The translations under genes and the position numbers were made by a program. The notes under the pieces are model-generated. The model did not search any database, had not been told where the DNA came from, and was given only the letters and a program-made list of their open reading frames with translations. Shown piece after piece: positions 6,248-14,149 of a stretch of 25,117 nt of DNA; position 1 is the first letter of the stretch, and the number at the start of each line of letters is the position of its first letter. This DNA is from JAFARZ01 sp035651595 (GTDB lineage: Bacteria; Actinomycetota; Actinomycetes; Streptosporangiales; Streptosporangiaceae), in the NCBI GenBank assembly GCA_035651595.1, contig DASRFJ010000344.1:1-25117 (forward strand). Direction: 5' to 3'.

Positions 6248-8086
6248 ATGTGCGTTCTCGTGCGATTCCGTAGCGCGCCCATGTGGCTCGCGGCGGCCGT
6301 GCTCGTGGCCCTTTCCATGCTGGCGATGCCTGCCCAGTCCGCCCACGCCCAAAGCGAGCTGCCGTGCGACATCTACAGCGCGGCCGGCACGCCGTGCGTG
6401 GCCGCGTACAGCACGGTTCGCGCCCTCTATTCCGGCTACAACGGGCCGCTCTACCAGGTCAGGCGCGTCTCGGACGGTGCCACGGCCAACGTCGGCCTGC
6501 TCCAGGCCGGCGGCTACGCCAACGCCACTCAACAGGACGTGTTCTGCGCGCGCACCGCCTGCGTCGTCACCGAGCTTTACGACCAGTCGCCCGAAGGGAA
6601 CAACCTGACGATCGAGGGCGCCGGGGGTGCCGCGGGGGCGGACGTGGGCGCGAACGCGGCAGCGCTGCCGGTCATGGCCGGCGGCCACAAGGTTTACGGC
6701 CTCTACATCGCGGGCCAGACCGGCTACCGGGACAACAGCACGCGCGGGATCGCGGTCAACGGCCAGCCAGAAAGTATGTACATGGTGGCCAGCGGCACGC
6801 ACGTCAACAACGGCTGCTGCTTCGACTTTGGCAACGCCGAGACGAACACCGACGACAACGGCAACGGGCACATGGACGCCGTCAACCTGAGCACGACGTG
6901 TTTCTTCTCGCCGTGCACCGGCAGCGGCCCCTGGGTCGAGGCCGACATGGAGAACGGCCTGTTCCAAGGCGGCAACGGCGCGAACACCGCTAACGCCGGG
7001 AACAACAGCGAATTCGTCACCGCGATGCTGAAGAACAACGGGCAGACGACGTACGCGCTGAAGGGCGGCAACTCCCAGGGCAGCGGCCTCAGCACGTGGT
7101 GGGCAGGCGCCCTGCCCGACATCGGCGGCTACACGCCGATGCATCAGGAAGGCGCGATCGTGCTCGGCACCGGCGGCGACAACAGCAACTGGTCGGTCGG
7201 CTCGTTCTTCGAGGGCGTGATGACCTCCGGCTACCCGAGCGACGCGACGGACAACGCGGTCCAGGCGAACGTCGTCGCGGCCGGGTACAACGGCCAGTCC
7301 GACGGCCCCCCGGCCACCGCGGGCACGGTGACCGGCGCCACCGGTAAGTGCCTGGATGTCATCGGCGACGACACCGGAACCGATCTCGCGCACGTCGACC
7401 TGTGGGATTGCCAGTCCAATGCCATCGACCAGCACTGGACGCACAACTCCGACGGCTCGCTTAGCACGCTGGGCCGGTGCCTGGACATCGACGGTGACGG
7501 CACCGCGGTGGGCACGAAGGTCGAGCTGTGGGACTGCAACGGGGTCGGCGGCCAGAGATGGGTGCAGCAGCCGAACGGATCGCTGCTCAATCCCCAGTCC
7601 GGGCTGTGCCTGGACGACCCGAGCGGCAACACCGCGAACGGCACTCAGTTGCAGATCTACACCTGCAACGGCACCCCCGCCCAGCAGTGGTCGGTCAATG
7701 GCGGCGGCATGATCGCCGGGCCGGGCGGGCAGTGCGTGGACGTCGCCGGTGACGACACGGGCGGCAACGGAACGTTCGTCCAGCTCTGGGGCTGTCAGTC
7801 CTACGCCGTCGACCAGCACTGGTACCACCATGCCAACGGCTCGCTCAGCACGCTCGGTCGCTGCCTGGACATCGACGGAGACGGGACCGCCGTGGGCACG
7901 AAGGTCGAGCTGTGGGACTGCAACGGCGTCGGCGGCCAGGTCTGGGTGCAGCAGCCCAACGGATCGCTGCTCAACCCCCAGTCCGGGCTGTGCCTGGACG
8001 ATCCAAGCGGCAACACCGCGAACGGCACTCAGTTGCAGATCTACACCTGCAACGGCACCCCGGCCCAGCAATTCGCCCTGAGCTAA
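6248..8086 (+). CDS. Secreted alpha-L-arabinofuranosidase B-type GH54 enzyme with two RICIN (ricin B lectin) modules
   Basis: The protein is 612 aa from ATG 6248, chosen for GAGG 9 bases upstream; an upstream GTG at 6209 lies in frame but adds nothing typical. A signal peptide (residues 1-34) ends at SAHA/Q. Residues about 38-350 form a GH54 catalytic domain that removes terminal arabinofuranose from arabinoxylan and arabinan. Comparison with the remembered Aspergillus enzyme AkfB gives a constant offset of 14: nucleophile Glu221 becomes Glu235 (ADMENGLF), acid/base Asp297 becomes Asp311 (GGDNSN), and the vicinal disulfide 176-177 becomes Cys190-Cys191 (GCCFDFGN). Residues about 360-487 and 488-612 are two beta-trefoil lectin modules with QxW repeats (QHW, QRW, QQW; QHW, QVW and a degenerate QQF). 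Fungal GH54 enzymes usually carry an AbfB (CBM42) module instead. It is the only plant-wall hydrolase here and probably acts outside the cell. Confidence 0.9.
   Translation: MCVLVRFRSAPMWLAAAVLVALSMLAMPAQSAHAQSELPCDIYSAAGTPCVAAYSTVRALYSGYNGPLYQVRRVSDGATANVGLLQAGGYANATQQDVFCARTACVVTELYDQSPEGNNLTIEGAGGAAGADVGANAAALPVMAGGHKVYGLYIAGQTGYRDNSTRGIAVNGQPESMYMVASGTHVNNGCCFDFGNAETNTDDNGNGHMDAVNLSTTCFFSPCTGSGPWVEADMENGLFQGGNGANTANAGNNSEFVTAMLKNNGQTTYALKGGNSQGSGLSTWWAGALPDIGGYTPMHQEGAIVLGTGGDNSNWSVGSFFEGVMTSGYPSDATDNAVQANVVAAGYNGQSDGPPATAGTVTGATGKCLDVIGDDTGTDLAHVDLWDCQSNAIDQHWTHNSDGSLSTLGRCLDIDGDGTAVGTKVELWDCNGVGGQRWVQQPNGSLLNPQSGLCLDDPSGNTANGTQLQIYTCNGTPAQQWSVNGGGMIAGPGGQCVDVAGDDTGGNGTFVQLWGCQSYAVDQHWYHHANGSLSTLGRCLDIDGDGTAVGTKVELWDCNGVGGQVWVQQPNGSLLNPQSGLCLDDPSGNTANGTQLQIYTCNGTPAQQFALS
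7454..8070 (+). repeat. Internal duplication of the RICIN module (384-base period)
   Basis: Bases 7454-7686 recur at 7838-8070 with about 16 differences in 233 positions (about 93% identity). The period of 384 bases is 128 codons. The 151 bases between the two conserved blocks are clearly more diverged, so the identity is patchy. Confidence 0.85.
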
Positions 8087-8114
8087 CCGGCCGCCCGGCG
8101 GGGTCAGCGGCCGG
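8087..8114 (+). terminator. Hairpin directly after the GH54 stop
   Basis: CCGGCCGC (8087-8094) pairs with GCGGCCGG (8107-8114) across a 12-base loop, starting on the base after the TAA stop. There is no U-tract. It is the probable terminator of the GH54 gene. Confidence 0.5.
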
Positions 8115-8150
8115 CTTCGATGGGCGCAACGGGCCCGGTAGCGTGGTGTT

Positions 8151-8210
8151 TTTGCCCTTCGTGGTAACGCGGCCCTCGCGTACGGGGGCTGACCTTCCAC
8201 GAAGGGCAAA
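8151..8210. repeat. 14-bp perfect inverted repeat in a convergent gap
   Basis: TTTGCCCTTCGTGG (8151-8164) is exactly complementary to 8197-8210, with a 32-base loop. It lies midway between the convergent GH54 and beta-propeller genes, so a bidirectional terminator is likely. The arms have a lower G+C than the gap around them. Confidence 0.6.
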
Positions 8211-8231
8211 TCGTCCACGTTGCTGGCGGGC

Positions 8232-8256
8232 CTGCCGGGCGCTCGTCTCCCGGCAG
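8232..8256. terminator. 8-bp hairpin in the convergent gap
   Basis: CTGCCGGG (8232-8239) and CCCGGCAG (8249-8256) are perfect arms around a 9-base loop. It probably helps end transcription entering from either side. Confidence 0.4.
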
Positions 8257-8290
8257 CCGCACAGTGCGCTCCAGGCACAGACTGCGGTGG

Positions 8291-8308
8291 CCCGCCGACG
8301 CCGGCGGG
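8291..8308 (-). terminator. Hairpin downstream of the beta-propeller gene
   Basis: CCCGCCG (8291-8297) pairs with CGGCGGG (8302-8308) over a 4-base loop, 10 bases past the minus-strand stop at 8319. It is the likely terminator of the sigma factor operon. Confidence 0.5.
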
Positions 8309-8318
8309 AGGGGCAGGC

Positions 8319-9596
8319 TCACCAGGTACCGGCGAACTCCGCGTTCAGCACGTTCGGCACCGTCAGCCGGGTGAACGTGTTTCCGTCCAAGATGCCGACC
8401 ACTCCGCTGCCCGAGTTCGGCACGGCTACGATCAGCACGCTGCCCGACGCGTTCGACCACATCAGCCCGGCCGAGCCGCCCTGGGCGTGGCTGATCGTGT
8501 GGCGGTACAGCGTGCGGACGAGTTTCCCGGTGGTCGTCGAGTACTCCTGGAAGCCGACCTCGACTGACTCGCCGCTGCCCGGCCGGCCAGAGACCTTCAG
8601 CGCGCCGCAGATGATAACGGACCCGTCGCCGCTGACGATCTGGTCGGTCTGACAGGAGAGCGTGTCGAGGCGTCCCAGCGACAGCACCTGGTGACTGTTG
8701 GCGAGCAGGCCGCTGCCGCCGCGGGTGGTGTCGAGCAGCCAGGTGCCGAGACCGGGGCCGCTCTCCGGCCCCCAGTCGAACGCCAGCTCACGCCCGTCGG
8801 CGGTCCACGACACCGACATAGCGTCGTCCTCGCCGGACCCGATCACGCCGTTGTTCTGAATCCAGCTGCGCACCGCGCCAGTGGCGAGCGTGTACACCCG
8901 GAGTTGAGTGAGGTCCGGGTACTTAGGGTTGTCCTGCGGCTGGATAGCGACGGCGAGCCTCTTCCCGTCCGGCGACAGCGCGACCCCGGTGACGAGTTGC
9001 CCCGCGGTGAACGGCAGCTTCGTCAGCGAGACCGGCTTGCCCGCGGCGCTCAGCCGCAGCAGGTAAAACCAGCGCGTGCCCACCAGGTTGTCGTTGCCGG
9101 GCTTCGACTCGTCGAGCACGAACGTCCGGTCGTCGGCGGCCGCGGTCACCGCACGGATCGTCCCGCCAGGGACGGACGGCTGGATCGTGCCGAGCGCGGC
9201 GCCCGTCGTTGTCGCCCGGACCACCGCGTAGACCGGGTGCGTGACCGGGTTCGCGGCCGAGTTCAGCGCGACGTAGTACGGCGGCACCCCGTCGCGGCCG
9301 ACGTTCGCGGCGGCACCCGTGCTGACCGTGCTCGGCGTTGGCGGGGGAGCCCCGTTGCCGGCGGCGGGAACGTGGTGCACCGTCCCGCCGGCCAGCACCG
9401 CCGCGACGATCACGCCGACCACCGCCACGGCGGCGGCCACCGGGGCCAGCGTCCTCGGCCAGCGCCGCCCCCCGGCATCGAGAGAAGCTATCGTCATCTG
9501 TTCCGTCCTTAGCGTGAGCGGCGGGACGCTGTCCGGCCGCACGGTGTCCCCGGCGGCAGTGGCAGCCGCCCTGATCCGGTCTTCTAGGGAGTTCAT
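8319..9596 (-). CDS. Single-pass membrane protein with extracellular WD40/TolB-like beta-propeller, partner of the SigE-family sigma factor
   Basis: The protein is 425 aa from ATG 9596. Residues 1-48 (MNSLEDRIRAAATAAGD onward) are a short cytoplasmic segment. Residues about 49-71 are one transmembrane helix (alternating Ala and Val). A Pro/Thr-rich linker follows, and then a long outside domain with propeller-type blades such as VALSPDGKRLAVAIQ and VSWTADGRELAFDW. Its ATG overlaps the sigma factor's TGA (ATGA, 9593-9596), with GGAGG 7 bases upstream, so translation is coupled. The topology and the sigma-first order suggest it senses something outside and controls the sigma factor, as anti-sigma factors do. 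No recognised anti-sigma (ZAS or RskA) motif is visible, so that role is inference. The longer open frame extending upstream of the ATG is antisense-like sequence within the sigma gene region and was not used. Confidence 0.8.
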   Translation of the reverse strand: MNSLEDRIRAAATAAGDTVRPDSVPPLTLRTEQMTIASLDAGGRRWPRTLAPVAAAVAVVGVIVAAVLAGGTVHHVPAAGNGAPPPTPSTVSTGAAANVGRDGVPPYYVALNSAANPVTHPVYAVVRATTTGAALGTIQPSVPGGTIRAVTAAADDRTFVLDESKPGNDNLVGTRWFYLLRLSAAGKPVSLTKLPFTAGQLVTGVALSPDGKRLAVAIQPQDNPKYPDLTQLRVYTLATGAVRSWIQNNGVIGSGEDDAMSVSWTADGRELAFDWGPESGPGLGTWLLDTTRGGSGLLANSHQVLSLGRLDTLSCQTDQIVSGDGSVIICGALKVSGRPGSGESVEVGFQEYSTTTGKLVRTLYRHTISHAQGGSAGLMWSNASGSVLIVAVPNSGSGVVGILDGNTFTRLTVPNVLNAEFAGTW

Positions 9597-10126
9597 GACT
9601 GGTCCTCCAGAGTCCGGCGGAGCGCGGCGAGCGCCCGGGATGTCGTGGACTTGACCGTGCCCCGGGTGACGCCCATCGACTTCGCGATGTCGCGCTCGGT
9701 GAGGTCGAGGTAGAAGCGGAGCACGAGCGCCTCGCGCTGCCGGTCCGGCAGCCGGCGCATGGCCTCGAGCACCTCGCGATACTCCTCCGACAGCAGCGCC
9801 TCCGCCTCCGGCGAGACGGAGGAAGCGGCCGCCGGGTCCCCCGGTGGCGCCTGCTGCCTGGCGCGTTTCCTCAGCACGGTCCGCGAACCGTTGAGCACGC
9901 TGTTCCGGACGTAGCCCAGCGCCTTGCTGGTATCGCTCAGCGCGTGCCACCGCCGGTAGAGCCCGGTGAACGCGTCCTGCACCACGTCTTCGGCGGCCTG
10001 CCGATCGCCCAGCATGACCACGGCGAGCCTGATCAGCCCCAGGGCGTGCTCCCGGTACAGCGCCGTGACGCCATCCAGCGCCTCGGCCGGCGGCCGCGGT
10101 CGGTCACGCGCGAGTTTGAGCTCCAC
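9593..10126 (-). CDS. SigE-family ECF RNA polymerase sigma factor
   Basis: The protein is 177 aa from GTG 10126. Region 2 covers about residues 20-90 (TALYREHALGLIRLAVVMLGD, then AAEDVVQDAFTGLYRRW, the -10 recognition and core-binding part). Region 4 covers about 115-172 with helix-turn-helix LTERDIAKSMGVTRGTVKS. A disordered Pro/Ala linker (91-108) joins them. The frame stays open to GTG 10231, but the extra 35 residues do not look like the family, whose members start just before the TALYR block. Neither start has a good ribosome binding site, so the start is uncertain. The gene is followed, with ATGA overlap, by a membrane beta-propeller protein that is probably its regulator. An ECF-like promoter lies at 10196-10220, suggesting autoregulation. 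Confidence 0.88.
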   Translation of the reverse strand: MELKLARDRPRPPAEALDGVTALYREHALGLIRLAVVMLGDRQAAEDVVQDAFTGLYRRWHALSDTSKALGYVRNSVLNGSRTVLRKRARQQAPPGDPAAASSVSPEAEALLSEEYREVLEAMRRLPDRQREALVLRFYLDLTERDIAKSMGVTRGTVKSTTSRALAALRRTLEDQS

Positions 10127-10195
10127 GTACCAGAGACGCAGCCGAAGGCAAGTGGTTGCTCCGAGGTTGCGAAGCTGGTGGTCCAGACCATCAGC

Positions 10196-10229
10196 GACCG
10201 CCCAGGGGCGGTAGGGTTCCAGTGAACCC
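10196..10229 (-). promoter_or_regulatory. Possible ECF-type autoregulatory promoter and inverted repeat
   Basis: On the minus strand GGAAC (10220-10216), a 17-base spacer and GTC (10198-10196) resemble an ECF sigma promoter about 70 bases upstream of the sigma factor start. The -35 overlaps a perfect inverted repeat GGGTTC-CAGT-GAACCC (10214-10229) that also lies upstream of ppdK. On the plus strand TAGGGT (10212-10217) could be a -10 for ppdK. Confidence 0.35.
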
Positions 10230-10259
10230 ACGATGACACGCTGCGCGAGGAGCAGGTCG

Positions 10260-12950
10260 GTGACTAAGCTCGTTTATGACTTCACTGAGGGCAACAAGGA
10301 TCTCAAGGATCTTCTGGGTGGCAAGGGTGCCAATCTCGCCGAGATGACCAACCTCGGCCTGCCGGTGCCGCCCGGCTTCATCATCAGCACGGAGGCGTGC
10401 CGCCACTACCTGGCCCAGGGCAGCACGCCGGCCGGCCTCGACGACGAGATCGCGACGCATCTCGCGCAACTAGAACAGAAGATGGGCCGCAAGCTCGGCG
10501 ACCCGGCGGACCCGCTGCTGGTCAGCGTGCGGTCCGGCGCCAAGTTCTCCATGCCGGGCATGATGGAGACGGTGCTCAACATCGGCCTGTCCGACGAGTC
10601 CGTGCAGGGCCTGGCCAAGCAGGCCGGGAACGAGCGGTTCGCCTGGGACTCCTACCGCCGGCTGATCCAGATGTTCGGCAAGACCGTGCTGGACATCGAC
10701 GGCGAGCATTTCGAGCATGCCATCGAGGCCGCGAAGAAGGCCAAGGGCGTCAAGAACGATGTCGACCTGGACGAGCAGGACCTGCAAAAACTCGTGGAGG
10801 CGTTCAAGCTCATCGTCTCCGAGCACTCGGACCGTACCTTCCCGCAGGACCCGCGGGAACAGCTGGAACTCGCCATCTCGGCCGTGTTCAACTCCTGGAA
10901 CGCGGACCGGGCGATCCTGTACCGCCGCCAGGAGCGGATCCCGGGCGACCTCGGCACCGCGGTGAACGTGGTCGCGATGGTGTTCGGCAACCTGGGCGAG
11001 GACTCCGGCACCGGCGTCGCGTTCACCCGTGACCCCGGCTCCGGCGCGCAGGGCGTGTACGGCGACTACCTGCAGAACGCGCAGGGCGAGGACGTCGTGG
11101 CCGGCATCCGCAACACCGTGCCGCTCCAGGATCTCGAGCAGATCAACAAGGGTGTCTACGACGAGCTCATGGGCATCATGCAGACGCTGGAGAACCACTA
11201 CAAGGATCTGTGCGACATCGAGTTCACCGTCGAGCGCGGCAAGCTCTGGATGCTGCAGACCCGGGTCGGCAAGCGCACCGCCGCGGCGGCGTTCCGCATC
11301 GCCATGCAGCTCGTCGACCAGGGCCTGATCGACATGGACGAGGCGACCCGCCGGGTGTCCGGCGACGAGCTCGCCCGGCTGATGTTCCCGCGGTTCGACA
11401 CCAGCGCGAGCGTCACCAAGATCGCCACCGGCGTTTCGGCGTCCCCGGGCGCGGCGGTCGGCAAGGCCGTGTTCGACTCGGCCCGCGCGGTCGAGCTTGC
11501 CGCGCAGGGAGAGAAGGTCATCCTGGTGCGCCGCGAGACCAACCCCGACGACCTGCACGGCATGATCGCGGCGCAGGGCATCCTGACCAGCCGCGGCGGC
11601 AAGACCAGCCACGCGGCCGTGGTCGCCCGCGGCATGGGCAAGACGTGCGTGTGCGGCGCCGACGAGCTCAACGTCGACACCAAGGCCAAGCATTTCACCA
11701 CCGCCGCCGGGCTCACCGTCAACGAGGGCGACGTCATCTCGATCGACGGCACCAGCGGCATCGTGTACGCGGGTGAGGTCCCGGTGGTCTCCTCGGCCGT
11801 GGTCCGCTACTTCGAGGGCGAGCTGCACCCGCACGCGGACGAGGCCGACGACCTGATCCGCGCGGTGCACGCGATCATGCACCACGCCGACCAGAAGCGG
11901 CGCCTCGGCGTGTTCGCGAACGCGGACACCGGCCCGGACTGCGCGCGCGCCCGCCGGTTCGGCGCCGGCGGTGTCGGCCTGGTCCGCACCGAGCACATGT
12001 TCCTCGGCGAGCGCCGCCAGCTCGTGGAGAACCTGATCCTGGCCGAGAACGAGGCCGGCCGCCAGGAGGCGCTCGACGCGCTCGAGCCGCTTCAGCGCGG
12101 CGACTTCGTGGAGATCCTCGAGGCGATGGACGGCCTGCCGGTGACGATCCGGCTGATCGACCCGCCGCTGCACGAGTTCCTGCCGGACCTCACCGAGCTG
12201 ACCGTGAAGATCGCGCTGGCCGGCGACAACGCGACCGACAAGGACAAGCAGCTCCTCGCCGCGGTCCGCAGGCTGCACGAGCAGAACCCGATGCTCGGCC
12301 TGCGCGGCGTCCGGCTCGCGCTGGTCATCCCCGGCCTGGCCCAGATGCAGGTCCGCGCCATCGCGCACGCCGCCGCCCAGCTCAAGCAGGCAGGCAAGGA
12401 CCCGCACCCGGAGGTGATGATCCCGCTCACCGCCACCGTGCAGGAGATGGAGATCAGCCGCGAGCAGGTCGAGGAGGTCCTCAAGGAGGTCGAGGCGGAG
12501 ACCGGCGCGCACGTGCACACGCTCGTCGGCACGATGATCGAGGTGCCGCGCGCCGCGCTCAACGCCGGCCCGATCGCGCAAAGCGCCGAATTCTTCTCCT
12601 TCGGCACGAACGACCTGACGCAGATGACCTGGGGATTCTCCAGGGACGACGTGGAGGGCGCGTTCTTCAGCAAGTACATCGAGCTGGGCGTCTTCGGCGT
12701 CTCGCCGTTCGAGACGATTGACCGGGACGGCGTCGGCCGCCTCGTCGACATCGCGGTCAAGGAAGGCCGGGCGGTCCGCCCTGATCTGCACCTCGGCGTC
12801 TGCGGTGAGCACGGCGGCGACCCGGACTCGGTGCACTTCTTCCATGAGGTCGGCCTGGACTACGTGTCCTGCTCGCCGTTCCGCGTCCCGATCGCCCGCC
12901 TGGAAGCCGGCCGCGCCGCGCTGGAGGCCGAGGGCTCGCAGAGCCGCTGA
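10260..12950 (+). CDS. ppdK: Pyruvate, phosphate dikinase
   Basis: PPDK interconverts pyruvate, ATP and Pi with phosphoenolpyruvate, AMP and PPi, linking glycolysis and gluconeogenesis in the cytosol. The protein is 896 aa, the usual length. Domains in order: the N-terminal ATP-binding domain (LLGGKGANLAEMTNLGLPVP onward), the swivelling phosphohistidine domain with TSRGGKTSHAAVVARGMGK (phosphorylated His451), and the C-terminal PEP-binding TIM barrel with SFGTNDLTQMTWGFSRDD and GVCGEHGGDP (catalytic Cys848). The start is GTG 10260 because GAGGAG at 10247-10252 is well placed; an in-frame ATG at 10233 lacks a site. The stop shares one base with the dgt start (TGATG), so the two genes are translationally coupled. 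The long antisense frame across this gene is a codon-bias shadow. Confidence 0.97.
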   Translation: MTKLVYDFTEGNKDLKDLLGGKGANLAEMTNLGLPVPPGFIISTEACRHYLAQGSTPAGLDDEIATHLAQLEQKMGRKLGDPADPLLVSVRSGAKFSMPGMMETVLNIGLSDESVQGLAKQAGNERFAWDSYRRLIQMFGKTVLDIDGEHFEHAIEAAKKAKGVKNDVDLDEQDLQKLVEAFKLIVSEHSDRTFPQDPREQLELAISAVFNSWNADRAILYRRQERIPGDLGTAVNVVAMVFGNLGEDSGTGVAFTRDPGSGAQGVYGDYLQNAQGEDVVAGIRNTVPLQDLEQINKGVYDELMGIMQTLENHYKDLCDIEFTVERGKLWMLQTRVGKRTAAAAFRIAMQLVDQGLIDMDEATRRVSGDELARLMFPRFDTSASVTKIATGVSASPGAAVGKAVFDSARAVELAAQGEKVILVRRETNPDDLHGMIAAQGILTSRGGKTSHAAVVARGMGKTCVCGADELNVDTKAKHFTTAAGLTVNEGDVISIDGTSGIVYAGEVPVVSSAVVRYFEGELHPHADEADDLIRAVHAIMHHADQKRRLGVFANADTGPDCARARRFGAGGVGLVRTEHMFLGERRQLVENLILAENEAGRQEALDALEPLQRGDFVEILEAMDGLPVTIRLIDPPLHEFLPDLTELTVKIALAGDNATDKDKQLLAAVRRLHEQNPMLGLRGVRLALVIPGLAQMQVRAIAHAAAQLKQAGKDPHPEVMIPLTATVQEMEISREQVEEVLKEVEAETGAHVHTLVGTMIEVPRAALNAGPIAQSAEFFSFGTNDLTQMTWGFSRDDVEGAFFSKYIELGVFGVSPFETIDRDGVGRLVDIAVKEGRAVRPDLHLGVCGEHGGDPDSVHFFHEVGLDYVSCSPFRVPIARLEAGRAALEAEGSQSR

Positions 12951-14149
12951 TGTATGACGCTGGCGCTACGGCCCGCTGGGTGGCGGAGCCGCCCAAGCGG
13001 GCCGGGCGCAGCGATTTCGAGCGCGACCGCGCCCGGGTGCTGCACAGCGCCGCGTTCCGGCGGCTGTCCGCCAAGACCCAGGTGGTGGCGGTCGGCTGGG
13101 CAGCCAGCCTCAGTCCGCAGAGCCCGCGGACGCGGCTCACCCATTCGCTGGAATGCGCCCAGATAGGCCGGGAACTCGCCCGTGAAATTGGCGCCGACGC
13201 CGACCTCGCGGATGCGGCGTGCCTGGCCCATGACATTGGCCACAGCCCGTTCGGTCATAATGGCGAATTTGCTCTTAATGAACTTGGCGGTTTCGAGGGA
13301 AACGCGCAGACGCTGCGTTTGCTGACCCGGCTCGAGCCGAAGATCCCCGGGGCCGGCCTGAACCTGACCCGCGCCACGCTGGACGCCACGCTCAAGTACC
13401 CGTGGCTGGATGGTGGCGGCAAATACGGGGTTTATCCGGAAGACGCCGAGGTTTTCGCCTGGATCAGGAAGGGCGCACCCGACGGTCGGCTGTGCCTGGA
13501 AGCGCAGATCATGGACTGGGCCGACGACGTGGCCTATTCGGTGCACGACCTCGAAGACGGATTTCACGCCGGACTGATTAACTTCAACACCCTTATATCC
13601 GAACGAGCCGAGGTTTCTCGGACCGCCGCCGAACTCTATTGCGAGGAAACGGTTTCGCTGGCGGAACTCGCGGATATTCTCGACGGCTTGCTCGCGCTGG
13701 ATATCTGGCCGCGGGAATTCGACGGGACCGAGCGGTCGCTCGCGGCGCTGAAGCGGCTGACCGGCGAGCTGATCGGCCGGTTCTGCGTGGGCGCTCAGGA
13801 GGCGACGCTCGCGGCGGGGCCCGGGCCCCGGAGCCGTTACGGGGCCGACCTGATCGTGCCGCGTGATAATCGGCTCGAGTGCGCGCTGCTCAAGGCCATC
13901 ACGGCGCGGTACGTGATGGGCCGCGCGGGCGCCGCGCGGGCGCAGGAGCTGGAGCGGGAACTGCTGGCCGAACTGGTGTGCGCGGTGGAAGCCGGCGCGC
14001 CGGGCACGCTGGACCCGTTGCTGCGGCCGGCCTGGGTAGCCGCTGGGTCAGACGCGGAGCGCCGCCGCGTCGTGATCGACCAGGTCGCCTCGCTGACCGA
14101 CACCTCGGCGATCGCCTGGCACCACCGGTTGTGTTCTGGCGCGGACTGA
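12950..14149 (+). CDS. dgt: Deoxyguanosinetriphosphate triphosphohydrolase-like HD-domain protein
   Basis: Dgt-like enzymes hydrolyse dNTPs to deoxynucleosides and triphosphate, controlling dNTP pools. The protein is 399 aa. The HD-domain metal ligands are visible: TRLTHSLECAQIGRELA (His65), CLAHDIGHSPFGHNGE (His94-Asp95) and the MDWADDVAYSVHDLEDG block (Asp189-Asp193 region). The N-terminal DFERDRARVLHSAAFRRL and TQVV elements are typical of the bacterial dNTPase family. The ATG at 12950 uses the last base of the ppdK stop, so reinitiation is likely. Parts of the gene (about 13,190-13,310 and 13,570-13,710) use more A/T-ending codons than neighbouring genes. Its last 102 bases overlap, antisense, the 3' end of the converging flavin-oxidoreductase-like gene. 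Confidence 0.93.
   Translation: MYDAGATARWVAEPPKRAGRSDFERDRARVLHSAAFRRLSAKTQVVAVGWAASLSPQSPRTRLTHSLECAQIGRELAREIGADADLADAACLAHDIGHSPFGHNGEFALNELGGFEGNAQTLRLLTRLEPKIPGAGLNLTRATLDATLKYPWLDGGGKYGVYPEDAEVFAWIRKGAPDGRLCLEAQIMDWADDVAYSVHDLEDGFHAGLINFNTLISERAEVSRTAAELYCEETVSLAELADILDGLLALDIWPREFDGTERSLAALKRLTGELIGRFCVGAQEATLAAGPGPRSRYGADLIVPRDNRLECALLKAITARYVMGRAGAARAQELERELLAELVCAVEAGAPGTLDPLLRPAWVAAGSDAERRRVVIDQVASLTDTSAIAWHHRLCSGAD

Noticed and set aside
6227..8278. A 683-codon open frame antisense to the GH54 gene
   Set aside because: It lies over a clear secreted enzyme and its translation has no recognisable motif.
8319..9950. A 543-codon version of the beta-propeller protein starting at 9950
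   Set aside because: The extra 118 residues lie antisense-frame within the sigma factor gene and look like a shadow. ATG 9596 has GGAGG and an ATGA overlap.
10470..12845. A 791-codon open frame antisense to ppdK
   Set aside because: It is a codon-bias shadow: low-complexity Val/Leu/Asp/His/Arg-rich translation with no domain, lying wholly over a confident gene.
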